From Camellia lanceoleosa (Eukaryota; Streptophyta; Magnoliopsida; Ericales; Theaceae): DNA of 64,000 nt. The DNA lies in the NCBI GenBank assembly GCA_025200525.1, contig CM045763.1:58917530-58981529 (forward strand). Direction: 5' to 3'. Below are positions 48,679 through 59,462 of the stretch, piece by piece (the first letter of the stretch is position 1; each line of letters starts with the position of its first letter). The notes beneath the pieces are model-generated. The model saw only the letters and a list, made by a program, of their open reading frames with translations. It had not been told where the DNA came from and ran no database searches. The position numbers were made by a program, and so were the translations under genes.

Positions 48679-49290
48679 TTGGAGGAAAATGAAGACTCTT
48701 CTTATGTGAAGTCGATGTCTATGATGCTCAACGAGGACCTTTCCATGGATTTTGTGTTAGGTCTTCTGTGGACCCAACGAGGTATGGATTCTATGTTTGT
48801 AGTAGTTGATAGATTTTCTAAAATGGCACACTTCATTCCTTGCAAAAAGACGTCAGATGCTACTTGTGTGGCGAACCTCTTCTTTCAAGAAATTGTTCAC
48901 CTACATGGAGTTCCACAGACTATTACTTCGGATCGTGATGTCAAGTTTCTCAGTCATTTTTGGCGAACACTATGGAGGCGTTTTGATACGAGCTTGAATT
49001 ACAGTAGCACAAGCCATCCACAAACTGATGGGAACACCGAGGTGACAAATCGATCCTTGGAAAACATGATCAGATGTGTCTCCAGTAACAGGCCAAAACA
49101 GTGGGATGTAGCTCTACCTCAGATCGAATTTGCCTTCAACAGCACATTCAACAAATCAACGGGAAAGACCCCATTTGAGGTCGTCTACACTAAACCTCCA
49201 AAACTTATACTTGATTTGGCTTCATTACCAAAGCTTCCAGGGGTAAGTGTTGCAGCTGAAAACATGGCAAATCGAGTTCAAAATATTTAG
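48679..49290 (+). CDS. Chimeric 203-codon frame: captured Ty3/gypsy integrase core
   Basis: The first ~18 residues ([18 protein letters not shown]) come from DNA next to the capture junction, the rest from a Reina-like gypsy integrase core starting EDLSMDFV. All three catalytic residues are present with standard spacing: Asp24 (MDFV), Asp85 (SDRD), Glu121 (GNTEVTNR), 35 residues between the last two. It has no zinc-binding N-terminus, and a TAG (49288-49290) stops it before the C-terminal domain, which continues recognisably to about 49578 ([20 protein letters not shown]). The same region is full of stops in cassette A. Whether it is expressed is unknown. Confidence 0.6.
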   Translation: MEENEDSSYVKSMSMMLNEDLSMDFVLGLLWTQRGMDSMFVVVDRFSKMAHFIPCKKTSDATCVANLFFQEIVHLHGVPQTITSDRDVKFLSHFWRTLWRRFDTSLNYSSTSHPQTDGNTEVTNRSLENMIRCVSSNRPKQWDVALPQIEFAFNSTFNKSTGKTPFEVVYTKPPKLILDLASLPKLPGVSVAAENMANRVQNI

Positions 49291-49578
49291 GCAGAGGTAA
49301 GGCAAAGTCTAGAGAAAGCCAATAACAAGTATAAGGCAGCCGTAGACAAGCATCGTCGAGCTAAAGTGTTCAGAGAAGGAGATCAAGTACTGGTGTATTT
49401 ACGCAGGAATCGAATCCTTGCAGCTACTTACAACAAGTAGGCAAACAGAAAATATGGTCTTTTCCAAGTCAAGGCAAGGATCAATGACAATGCTTATGTG
49501 ATTGATCTTCCAGAGGGTATACAAATTTCTTCTACCTTCAATGTTGCAGATTTGTTCGAGTACCATCCAGATGAGCCG
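49291..49578 (+). pseudogene. Integrase C-terminal remnant, cassette B
   Basis: In-phase continuation after the TAG reads AEVRQSLEKANNKYKAAVDK, FREGDQVLVYL, another TAG (49438-49440), and [15 protein letters not shown] to FEYHPDEP. Ends where A and B diverge. Confidence 0.75.
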
Positions 49579-50870
49579 CAACAAATCAATGAATATATCT
49601 ACCAACTCCAACTCTCAATCTCAAACATCCATAAAAGAATCAAGGGAGTCCAAACCACCACCAAGAAGTTCCAACCACCCTGCTTCAAGAAAAAAAAAAA
49701 AAAAAAACCTCATATAGCACAAACATAGTTGTTAAAATCGTGATCTGTATTGAAGGATAGTATGATCCTATAATCCAAAAAATTAAAATTGATCTGGATT
49801 GCATTAAAAACCGCAACAGAGGTAGGATTGTTTCATGACGGATCGTAGGATCAAATAAGAATAACAAATACACCTCAAAACTAAGTAAAGGTTGTGAATC
49901 AATCAACAAATTTTGGTTTTAAGTTCATATTTTACAACAAAATCCTGCATAGTTAAGAAAAACAGCAAGGGCTAAGTTTAAATTGGGTAGTAATTAGTTT
50001 TGAATTTAAGAATAGGACAAAATTGCATTTCCTTGTGCCTGGTCAATTTTAAAACTAGAGAAATTACACCACCACAAATTATTTTCCTAATATTAAATAC
50101 TTGATTATAATTGCAAACGTTGTAGTGAAAAGTCTAAAGAGCAAAAATACTTCTAAAAAGAAACAATGTCCATTATATCAATGCTTGCTTTCCCACTTTT
50201 CTCTTGTATAAGCACTTGTTAAGCTAAACAACTAACTCAAGCTTAACAAATTTTCTTTCCAATGGCTACTCCAAAACTTAGATAATTACTATCACAGAAC
50301 TATATGTAAGGCAATAATCAAGACAAATAGAAACAGTCAAGTGAATAATAAAATTAACAACAATTGCAAAATCTATACACAATCGAAAGGAATTCAATTG
50401 CAATCCACAACAACAACTATAAGTATATCAATGAAATTAATCAAAGGTCCACAATTCTATATATATCACCATTGACCTATATATGTAGCAGTTTTTGTAG
50501 ATGTTGAAAAAGGTATTGATGCTCATTGATGCTTGGAAATCACAATAAAAATTATCAAGAATTGAAATATAAATATGGCCTCAATGAACAACAATTGAAA
50601 TATAAGAAGTAGATAGAAAGAGTAAACACAATGATTGAAGAGAAGAAGAGAGTGCGAACAAAGCGATTCTCTGCTAGAAATTGAAACTAAATAAAATGAA
50701 ATCGTGAAAAACAAAAATCGCTAAGAACAGAAATCCAAATGATAGTGAAGGCATCGATCATGAGAAGAAATCACACAGAATATTTTGAAGAACAGAAATA
50801 GCAAAGGGCAGATGAATGCATCGATCCAAACTGAAAAATCTAGAAACCCTCTAGATGTTGATTTGTGATT
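49579..50870. other. Non-coding AT-rich DNA, right arm of the insertion
   Basis: No gene recognised. A poly-A tract is at 49689-49706. Confidence 0.5.
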
Positions 50871-51526
50871 ATGTAACAATTTTAAACAGAATATAACAAT
50901 CCCAATCAAACAATCAAGAGAAAGAGACACAACGATTTTTACGTGGAAAAACCACAATTGGACACCTTCCAATTGTGATCAAAAAACCACGGGCAACTGC
51001 CACAAGACAATCCACTAAGAAGAATTAAAGGAATTACACAAGTATACTCTCAATTATCTAGCGAATCCACAACGCCTAATTGAACCAACCTCTATGTGCC
51101 TCTTCCAACCCCATCTTCACCACGGAATTGTCTTTCTGATGAGCCACTCCGGATTCCACCAAAGCTTCAGGCTCGAATTCTTCAGAATCCACAACTGAAG
51201 AACAACTCTCTCTTTTGTGTATAACAAACAAACCTTTGATGTACTCTCTTTAAACCATGAGTTGAATACTCAATAAAAACATCAAAGAAAACTTAACAAA
51301 ATATCTCCATATATAACCCTTAAGAACCAAAAAGAAGATCTGGAGAGATTCAATGAATGAATCAATGAATAGCCTAGATTTGAGAGAAACCCAACTATTT
51401 ATAGAAAACCAAAACAATCCTAGTTGGGAAAGAAAACCAACTTCTTGTAGAAAACCAACTTCTTGCAGAACTCCAAAGTAATCCTGTTTTTGAAGGAAAC
51501 CAACTTCTTAAAGAACTCTTGTTACA
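50871..51526. mobile_element. Possible copia-type solo LTR (656 bp)
   Basis: Begins TGTAACAATTTT and ends CTCTTGTTACA, giving an inverted TGTAACAA/TTGTTACA at the ends. It contains GATTTTTACGTGGAAAAACC, a block common in plant copia LTRs, and short repeats of AACCAACTTCTTG near its right end. No matching 5-bp TSD was found (GATTA against ACCTT), so the limits are uncertain. Confidence 0.45.
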
Positions 51527-51630
51527 ACCTTGGTTATGATCCATGGAATTTGACAATAGCAAATATATATACAGAGAGTATGCGAGAGAGATCAAGAGAG
51601 AGGGCAAGAGAGATCAAGAGATATTGACAG

Positions 51631-51665
<35 letters not shown>

Positions 51666-51784
51666 TACCATAGTTCTTTAGACGACAATGGGCAAGAGAG
51701 CGATGTCAAGAGTTTGAGCAAGGCAGACTAGGGCAAATATAAATAAAAGAAAATAGGGGAAATAAAAACCTTGGAAAATGCTGT
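51527..51784. other. Non-coding DNA with GA microsatellite
   Basis: GA-rich tract with (GA)n at about 51636-51661, plus GAGAGATCAAGAGAG repeats before it. No gene. Confidence 0.6.
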
Positions 51785-51852
51785 ATATTTTTGCTACAGT
51801 TAGATAGACAGTCGCAAAAAAATAGACGCAAAAAGTCAATATTCTAGTAGTG
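51785..51852. repeat. CACTA right terminus and subterminal motifs
   Basis: Read inward: CACTACTAGAATATTGAC, TTTTTGCGTCTATTTTTTTG, CGACTGTC. Outward it meets TGA (51853-51855) and NLR-1 coding sequence. It resembles the internal terminus at 10923 over about 50 bp. Confidence 0.85.
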
Positions 51853-52866
51853 TGAGTAGGATCACTTGTTTCAATGATAACCATTTTAAAGAATAGTTTT
51901 CTTCTCTTTTCTTCATTTAAAGGTTAATGTAGAGAGCTCTTCCGGTCGACATGAGTATACTCATCATTGTTTCGAGAAGTGAGAATTATTCTACTCCCAT
52001 TCTTCGTATTGGTAGGGATGGCATTCTTTATAGCATCCCATGTCTCAATATGCCACATATCATCAAGGACTATTACATACTCATGTCAGCTAAGAAATGT
52101 AAACAAATTGACCTCGACGTTCTCCTCCCACTTCTCTTTCTCCAAGTCCACTTGTCCTGAAATGTCTCGTGAAAATTCTTTTATATTTGGTTGCTGAGAG
52201 ACATAAATCCATGCGAACATTCAAAATTATGTTGAGTGGACTTAAACACTTTCTTAGCAAGAGTTGTTTTGCACAGTCCTGCCATGCCAATAATTGAGAT
52301 CACACGACATTGTAATTTTTTATTGAGCATTTTTGCACCAAATTTTCAATGTGTTTTTCAAAACCAACATTTGGTTCATCAATATGGGGAAAAGATCGTC
52401 TTTCATCCCATATATCTCCTCCACTACTACCATTAGATTCATTGATGCCATAAGTTTGTCTGACACGATTGATATCCTCAACTCTTCTTTTGATCCCTTC
52501 AATCTCCATAACAAAGTTACGAGCATCATAACCATAGCAGACAATACAAGTGGCACTCTTGAGACAACCCCAAAACCCCTTCCCTCTGTGTGATGCTATC
52601 CGGGGGAAGTATTTCTGCATAATATCATCCACATCACAAGCAAAATCTCGAATATCAATCACCAAGTTGGCCACTCCTTTGCTTCCCTCTTGTTTGGCTT
52701 TAGCATCCTCCAAGTAGGTTTGAATATGCCTCATTTCACGTTCGATCCAAACAATGTCTTCTCACGAACGAGACAAGCGAGAACCCTCTTTGAAAACTAG
52801 ATTGCTAAATACACCGATGGTTTGTCTGAGGACTGTAGTAGCTCCGACAAGAGCAATCTCTGCCAT
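51853..52866 (-). pseudogene. NLR-1, N-terminal half (CC plus NB-ARC start)
   Basis: Start ATG at 52864-52866 (MAEIAL, same as NLR-3). It holds an Rx-type coiled coil with an EDVID-like segment (CDVDDIMQKYF), then the NB-ARC start. Damage: TGA at 52762-52764 where NLR-3 has an Arg codon (RSREDIVW region), a 1-bp deletion near 52356 shifting frame before the P-loop, further indels, and a P-loop that would read GMAGLCKTT, with Cys replacing the last Gly (52271-52273). It ends at the CACTA insertion, two-thirds through the NB-ARC. Reading continues at 4479. The 5' flank (52867-53160) matches that of NLR-3. Confidence 0.92.
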
Positions 52867-53502
52867 CTTTGCTTTGGTGGCTACAAATTAAAGATGAGAA
52901 GTTCTGACAAACACATTGAAGACAACAACTTCTAAGAAAAACACACAGGAATTAGAGCAAGAGTGAACCACAATCACAGATTTGTATAAATTTCAACATA
53001 ATAGAAAATTAAATTGGTTAATTTGCACAATTGGTTGCTAAATTATGTGTTTTGTTTCACTTTAATTCTCAATATTTTAATCTTTCTACTTTGGTAAAAT
53101 ATGAGATTTGTTTCACTTTACTTCCTAATATTAGCTCTGTTCGAATTGAGCAAGGGTAAAAGGGATTTTTTAAATTTTATTTAGACCTAAAAAAATGCTA
53201 CAAAATGTACACTTTGACACTTATTTATTTGATCATTTTGATTTTATTGAAATTTCTTGTAAAATTCCAAAACTACCTCACCTCTCATAACAGATTTTGA
53301 CAACATTCATGTCACCGACTAGAGTGTAATGGATTGAATATTTTGGGAGCAAAGTGGAACAATTAAAAGATTCAACTCTAGAGATTAACTCAAATGAACA
53401 CATTGATTTGGCATAGGAAGTTAACAAAAGAAAGAAAAAGAAATTACCAAAATCAAATTTGTAATCTGATCGCACTTAACAGATTTGTATAAATTTTGAA
53501 CA
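52867..53502. other. 5' flank of NLR-1 (homologous to 63784-64000)
   Basis: The first ~290 bp match the NLR-3 upstream region (shared AATTTCAACA, CACAATTGGTT, TTTGTTTCACTTTA blocks), so the promoter region was part of the duplication. The rest is AT-rich with no gene. Confidence 0.75.
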
Positions 53503-53907
53503 TGTTAGAATAGTAGAGAGAGAGAGAGAGGAAATAATATGTATTGTATTCAATAAATTGTATATAATGATTTGTCCTATATAATAGAAGGTCTGTATAT
53601 ATAAGCTGAGAAAGAGTATTCTACTAGAAGTCTAACTATGAGAAAGAGTATTCTATAAGAGACCTAACTATGGCAATACTTAATATGTCTAGGAAATCGA
53701 TACCTAATATATGTAGGAATATATATCATATGTACATTAACATCCCCCCTCAAACTCAAGGAAGATAAACATCTTGAGTTTGGAGAGAGAAACTAAAACA
53801 TGAAATAAAACTAAATAAAATAAAAGGCAAATAGATTACAAAATTCGAACGGGAGCGCAAGGGCGCTTGAAATAAATCAGAGACCGAAACTAAAGCTGGG
53901 AGGCAGT

Positions 53908-54164
53908 TTATGGTCGTGTCGGACCATTGTAAGAACTGGCTGAAACTAATGCCAGGACAATTTAAGGTCATGCTAGACCTATATAGAAACTGGCTGGAAC
54001 TAATGTCGAGAGACAATTTATGGTCGTGTCGGACCATTGTAAGAACTGGTTGGAACTAATGCTAGGATAGTTTAAAGGGGTCATGTCGGACTAATGTAGG
54101 AGCTAACTGGAATCAATTTTGGGACAGTTTACGCGGTCACACCGGACCATTGTAGAGACTGGAT
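53908..54164. repeat. Minisatellite, ~56-bp unit, about 4.5 copies
   Basis: Units of the type CAGTTTATGGTCGTGTCGGA, CCATTGTAAGAACTGG and CTGGAACTAATGCCAGGA repeat with 10-20% change inside the TRIM-like element. Confidence 0.8.
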
Positions 54165-54235
54165 GTTGAACCAACAAGCGTGGCACACACATAACTTATG
54201 ACGTGGTGCTAAACAATGATGACAATAGATGACTG

Positions 54236-54440
54236 AGTGTGCCAAAAGGCGGCTTGGATGATGCGCCAAGGGGCGAGTTTAGTGGTGTGCCAAGAGAGTG
54301 CGGCTTGGAGTGTGCGCCAGAGGAAGCAGCTTAGATTGTGCGCCAAAGAGGGACGGCTTAGGTGGTGCGCCAAGGGGCGACTTGGGTGGTGCACCACAAG
54401 GGGCGGCTTAAGTTGTGTGCCATAGGAGACGGCTTAGGTG
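54236..54440. repeat. Minisatellite, ~30-bp unit, about 7 copies
   Basis: Units like GTGCGCCAAGGGGCGACTTG and GGTG repeat with indels. The repetitive frames across it, on both strands, are not genes. Confidence 0.8.
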
Positions 54441-54779
54441 GTTTGCATGATGTATAACCATATTCACCATGATATAGGTATAATAACCCCCCCTCAAACT
54501 CAAATAGGTTTGAAGATAGAAACCAATTTGAGATTGAAGTAGAGAGAAAGATAGAGTGGAGAAAAAAATGTATTGCGAGTGAAAAAAAAAATGATAGAGA
54601 TATTTGGGGTAAGAATAAACCAACGAACAAAGGAAGAGATCACCACAAAACGATACTGACAAGAAAACATGACAGCGGAATAGGTTGAGGTCCGGCGGGC
54701 GGCCAAGGCAAGGTTGTCGCCCACCAGTAAGGCGAAAAACACCAAGAGCTTAACCTATAGCTCTAATACCACGTTAGAA

Positions 54780-54824
<45 letters not shown>

Positions 54825-54928
54825 AATATGTATTGTATTCAATGAATTGTATATAATGATTTGTCCTATACAATAGAAGGCCTGTATATAAAGGTTGAGA
54901 AAAAGTATCCTATAAAAGACCTAACTAT

Positions 54929-55966
54929 GTCAATACATAATAAATAAGTTGAGAAAAAGTATCCTATAAGAAAAAATTAGCAAAAGCGAAAAATAAAACC
55001 TGTAGTCTGATCGCACTTTCCTCCAGGAAGAACAACAAATCTATAAGTTCTCTTGAAAGTGATAGCTTTGGACATACAAGTAGACTTTTTAGTATAGAGG
55101 TTAAAAGCAGTTTTTTTTTTTTTTTATTTTTTTTTTTTTTAACTTTTTTAAGTCATATTATTTCTTTATTTTTTTATATTTTTTTTAAAAAAATTTAAAA
55201 TTTTAAAAAATCAACTTTTAACTTACTTTCTAAAATAAGTAGACTTTGTAAAGTCTTTGAGCACATCTTCTAAAAAAAAATAAAAAAATTATCAAAATAA
55301 TTTGTTTCTAAACGAGGCTATTACTTTTTATTTTTTATTTTTATTATTATCAAAAAGTCTGTGTAGTGGTGGGCTCAACCACTTTATTCATTTTATTTTT
55401 TATGTTTGATTTCATTTCATGATTTTTTCGGAATTAGGTTGGAATAGATTAAGGTGAGATTGCCTAAAAAAATTATTAGTGGGATAGTTTTAAGTTAAAG
55501 ATTGTAAGATAAATTGTGTTTATTTATGAACTTAATGTAGTAATATCAGTTGATTGAAATTAAATCTATAAAATTATGTAAAAACGCCTCATTATATAGA
55601 AGATGATTTTGTTGTTTTTATAAAGTGAGTGACAAAATAGTCTTTCTACCTCCTCCAATCTCATGAATTAGATTTCAATACCATTTCCTCGTGAAATTGC
55701 TACTCCCCTTTTGTTTCTGAAAATAAACAGAAAACGTTGATCTTGGCAGTGAAGGATAAATAAAAACTTTTAAAAAATATATATGTATATGTAAATATTA
55801 TTCAATTATTTACTTAATATATATATGCAATTATTGTTCAATTATTTATTTATCCTATATAAGATTCGGCTTGTCATTTTTTATTAGCAAAAAAACGAGA
55901 ATTTTATTGATAAAATCAACGAAACTGACATGCAAAAGATAAAACATCAAGCCTATATTGATTCAG
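54929..55966. other. AT-rich non-coding DNA
   Basis: Near 54995-55015 a GTAGTCTGATCGCACTTTCC block repeats the sequence just left of the TRIM-like element (53460-53480), suggesting a small local duplication. Then poly-T/A-rich DNA. No gene. Confidence 0.5.
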
Positions 55967-56111
55967 GGGTTTGATTTGTGGCACTAATTTGTTGAGCATT
56001 AATGGCACTAATTTCTATATCAGGTAAAGAAAAAAAAAAAAAAACAAAGTTACTAAAACAGGAAATTAGTGCCATTAGTGCCAGCAGTTTTAGTGCCACA
56101 AATCATTTTTC
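55967..56111. mobile_element. 145-bp foldback MITE, TSD ATTGATTCAG
   Basis: GATTTGTGGCACTAATTTG on the left is inverted as TTTTAGTGCCACAAATC on the right, with a second inverted pair (ATGGCACTAATTTC / GAAATTAGTGCCAT) and a poly-A loop. ATTGATTCAG is present on both sides (55957-55966, 56112-56121). Confidence 0.75.
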
Positions 56112-57610
56112 ATTGATTCAGCTACAGTCTACTTTGGTAAAATACACAATCATGCAGTTAGCTTAGTGTGGGTCTACTCCAAGCCTATATTGATAATCTG
56201 AACTATTTTATCTTGTAAACTTGTCAAGTTGATTATTCATAACAAAGTTAATCAGACATCAATAGTCACATTATCGATACGTAATTTATTCTTAAAAAAA
56301 TGAATGGCATGTATCATTTTTAAAATTTACAATTCATCTTTTTAGAAGAAAATATGATTTGATCTTGTGAGTAATGATACTTAATTAATTTAATTTTTAA
56401 TATAAATGATATATTAACTAAACTTTACAAAATAAATGATTTATATTATGAAGATGAACTCTTGGCATGGTGGAAGGCTTTATATTATGCTTTTTTGGAT
56501 AAAATATTATGGTTTAAAAAAAAACATTGCAATGCATGCAATAAAAAGACAATAATTTAAATAAGGAAAATGATTTGTAAATGAAAAATTTATACAAAAA
56601 GTCTTACAAGAATGATGTAATAATGTTTTAAAAATTGTAAATCACTTCAATGATCTTTTTAATTTGAGACGAATAGACACAAATATGCCATGTTCTGGAT
56701 TGTATTGGCATCTCGCCAACTTGATTTGGTGTACGCTTTGAGATCTGCATATTATATTTTTTTTTCTCAATGTTCTTGTGCCAATGATATGTTTTATGTG
56801 ATATGATGCAATTGTGTCCTTATTGCTTTGATATATTTTGTATTGTTCGTATTTTATTTCTTCATCAATGAAGTCCTTTTTTGCCATTAAAAATAAATAA
56901 ATAAATACTATGCACTAGAAAGGAAAAAAAAAAGCATGTTCAAATGAAATGTGTTGTTGGTTAGATTTATTCTACATTAGACATAAATCAACACCACACA
57001 CTTCATTTTTGGTACTTCATGAAATATTTTTCCTAAAAGGAATATTGCACATTAATTAGTTTGAACGTTGTTTATGCATATTCATTTATTCATTATTAGT
57101 CAATTTTTAAACACAAAAATCTAAAATCGAACATCAATTAAACCAGAATTCATGCATTAGTTTATTGGAGACCAATATACACACACCAATATAATAAGTT
57201 CAAACCACACACAAATAAAAATACAACGCAAATCACAAATACCAAATTACAAAGACACACCATTACTGATTGCAACAAACAACTAAATGTCACACAGAGG
57301 ATTAGAGAAGAAGAGCTTTGCCGAATAAGCAGGTTCAAGGTAAGAATCAACAGTTTGTTTCTTCAGCATACTAATAGAGATCTACCAGAAATTACCTTAT
57401 AGATCAGAAAGACCATATAGTCATGTGTTCATCCAATCAGATCTTGTGTTAACCCATTGTTGAGCAATTCGCCAATGTCCTAATTTGGAAGGAAAGGATA
57501 ATCACGCAGAGATCCATCTATGAGACAAAGACAAATCCAATCAAAGTTAACCATCATTAATTAGTATAAAATTTTAAAAAGGGAGTTCATATATTTGGGC
57601 TTGTTAGTTA
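56112..57610. other. AT-rich non-coding DNA
   Basis: No gene recognised. From about 57130 it is similar to the NLR-1 3' flank at 1200-1560. The frame at 56642-56887 has no family resemblance. Confidence 0.5.
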
Positions 57611-57827
57611 AGGGTAGGTGTTGGTGTGGCAGTAAAGTTATTTCACTGTAATCTAGACGTTGTGGATTCAAACTACATAAACAATCTCTCCATACTTGCT
57701 CCATTGCAATTTGGGCTTTATAGAATTTAAACCACAAAAACAACCTCTCCATATGCGAGGATGATTAAGGCTGCGTAACATTTCTCAAATCCTGCATTTG
57801 CAGGAACCTCGTGCACATTGTGTTTTA
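57611..57827 (+). mobile_element. Degenerate Au-type SINE
   Basis: Features of the plant Au SINE: GTTGGTGTGGCAGTAAAGTT (pol III A-box region), a B-box-like GGATTCAAACT, AACAATCTCTCCAT, AAGGCTGCGTAACATTT and a 3' end TTTGCAGGAACCTCGTGCAC. The middle section is partly duplicated (ATTTAAACCACAAAAACAAC then CTCTCCATATG), giving a longer than usual copy. Family recognition is from memory. Confidence 0.72.
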
Positions 57828-58674
57828 GTGGCACATGCTAATTATTTTGTATGCGAATGGTTCAGTGGGGTCATTATTCAACAGTTCCATGTATGATCCA
57901 CCTAATGTCTTTTACAAATTTGTATTTGTAGAGAGGATCAAGCGAACATATTATATGATATTTTAAAATTACCTAATAATGTTTCAATTCGGTGTGGTTG
58001 AATTTTTTTTTTTTAAAAAAAGAATGTTCGTAAAAAATTTTAGTTTAAATTCATTTTACCCCTTTTAGTTTGGGTGTGGAGGATTTTACCTTCTTATGGT
58101 TTAAATAAAATCATAAAGTCACCATATAATTTTGGACTAAAATATCATAGTTAATTTTTTCATACAAACTAACGAAAAATGTATCACATGTACCATTTTT
58201 TAGTGTAGGTTTATTTTCAGAAAAAATTAAATGAAACTAATACAACAAAACGACATTTTTTTCTAAACTTAAAATTAGATTAATATGTTAATTAAAATAA
58301 AATAAATTAAAGTATAATTAAAGATGGATCTAAAATATAAAATATAATTAAAGATTGCTTTAAAATTTAATTAAATAATAAAAAATAATAATTAAAAATT
58401 AATCTAAAATATAATTAAATTAAAATTAGATTATCAGTTAGGAATTATAATAAATAATTAAGAATTTAGGATTAATTGTGATCTAAAATATAATTAAATT
58501 AAAATTAGATTAAAAAGTTAAGAATTATAATAAATAATTAAATATTTAGAAATAATTGTGATATAAAATATAATTAAATTAAAATCAAAGTAAAAAGTTA
58601 ATAATTATAATAAATAATTAAAAAATTATAATTAATTATGATTTAATTGAATAATATTAGACATTATAAATTGT
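57828..58674. other. Very AT-rich non-coding DNA with tandem-like repeats
   Basis: 58290-58640 is built of near-repeats of AAATATAATTAAATTAAAAT and TAATAAATAATTA. No gene. Confidence 0.6.
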
Positions 58675-59020
58675 AGGGTAAATTACAAATACACCCCCTA
58701 AATTTTGCTTAAAATATAAATTGTCCCATGTGATTTGAAAAATTATAAATATCTCTCTGTTAGAATTTTTTATTTAACAGAATTAATTAAAAAAATAAAA
58801 TTTCTAATTGTTCTCTTATATAATAATAAAATTATCTAAATTATTAATTAAATTTTTTTAACATCATTAAAAACTATTAATTAAATTGATAATTTATTAA
58901 TAAAATGGCATATTCGTTATGAAATTAGAAACTTTAAGGGGCATGATGTAATTTTCAAAATCACATGGGGTAATTCATAATTTAAGTAAACCTCAGGGGG
59001 TTTGTTTGTAAATTATCCTA
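58675..59020. mobile_element. 346-bp TIR element (MULE-like MITE)
   Basis: AGGGTAAATTACAAATACAC on the left and, reverse complemented from the right, TAGGATAATTTACAAACAAA; the inverted similarity runs about 75 bp (both arms include CATGTGATTT). No TSD confirmed. Confidence 0.65.
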
Positions 59021-59462
59021 AATTTTTATATGTATAAGAGAGGAGAGAATAAAAATAAAAAATAAAAAAAATAGAGTTTAAGAGTATTACAGTTATTTTG
59101 CATCTATTGTTAACGATTGCATTTTGATTCAAAACCACCTAGAGATTTTCTGACTATATTTGATTCATCGAGGATAAATGATTTTGACTTCAAACCACAA
59201 GGGGATAAAATACATTTTGCCCCAAATTCTAATACTGGATTACCTAATTTCTCATGACGATTTTTTTTTTTTTTTTTTTCAAAGAAAAAATGTCTGCAAT
59301 ATATAAGTTGTGTTTGGATTATGGATTTGGGTAGGAAGTTTGAAAGAAAAATAAAAGTATGGTTGAAATATAAATGAAATATAGTTATATTTTATCTACA
59401 TTTTATCTTTCAAATTCATATCCAAATCCATGATCCAAACACAACCCTTATAGTTCTTTCTT
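59021..59462. other. NLR-3 3' flank, homologous to 1840-2270
   Basis: Shared blocks include ACATTTTGCCC, AAAATGTCTG and ATCCATGATCCAA. Poly-T at 59262-59279. No gene. Confidence 0.6.

Larger units (their letters stand above)
31055..49578. mobile_element. Cassette B: second copy of the gene-capturing CACTA segment, with two LTR insertions
   Basis: Starts CACGACTAGAAAATTG, with the fourth base of the CACTA end changed. It aligns to cassette A in three blocks: 31055-32116, 41584-44320 and 48079-49578. The gaps are exactly the full-length gypsy element and the 3.75-kb TG...CA element, and A has the unoccupied sites at about 11990 and 14767. It also differs from A by a ~110-bp insertion near 42170-42285, a missing GAT tract, and divergence after 49578 (A 16265). 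Confidence 0.78.
53503..54928 (-). mobile_element. Small non-autonomous LTR element (TRIM/LARD-like), minus orientation
   Basis: A 240-bp LTR at 53503-53742 (TGTTAGAATAG...ACATTAACA) and a shortened second copy at about 54772-54928 share the GAGAGAG run and TATTGTATTCAAT block. On the minus strand the order is LTR, primer site TGGTATTAGAG (54771-54761, iMet-like), ~1-kb internal region, polypurine tract (reverse complement of TCCCCCCTC at 53743), LTR. A second PPT-like CCCCCCCTCAAACTCAAA lies at 54487-54504. No coding capacity; two minisatellites fill the interior. The right LTR is truncated, so no TSD can be confirmed. Confidence 0.75.

Noticed and set aside
50871..51526. Firm call of a complete copia solo LTR
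   Set aside because: The ends look right but flanking pentamers differ (GATTA, ACCTT), so it is kept only as a candidate.
54209..54662. Repetitive frames 54209-54397, 54237-54425, 54358-54630
   Set aside because: They translate the 30-bp minisatellite on both strands; no protein family resemblance.
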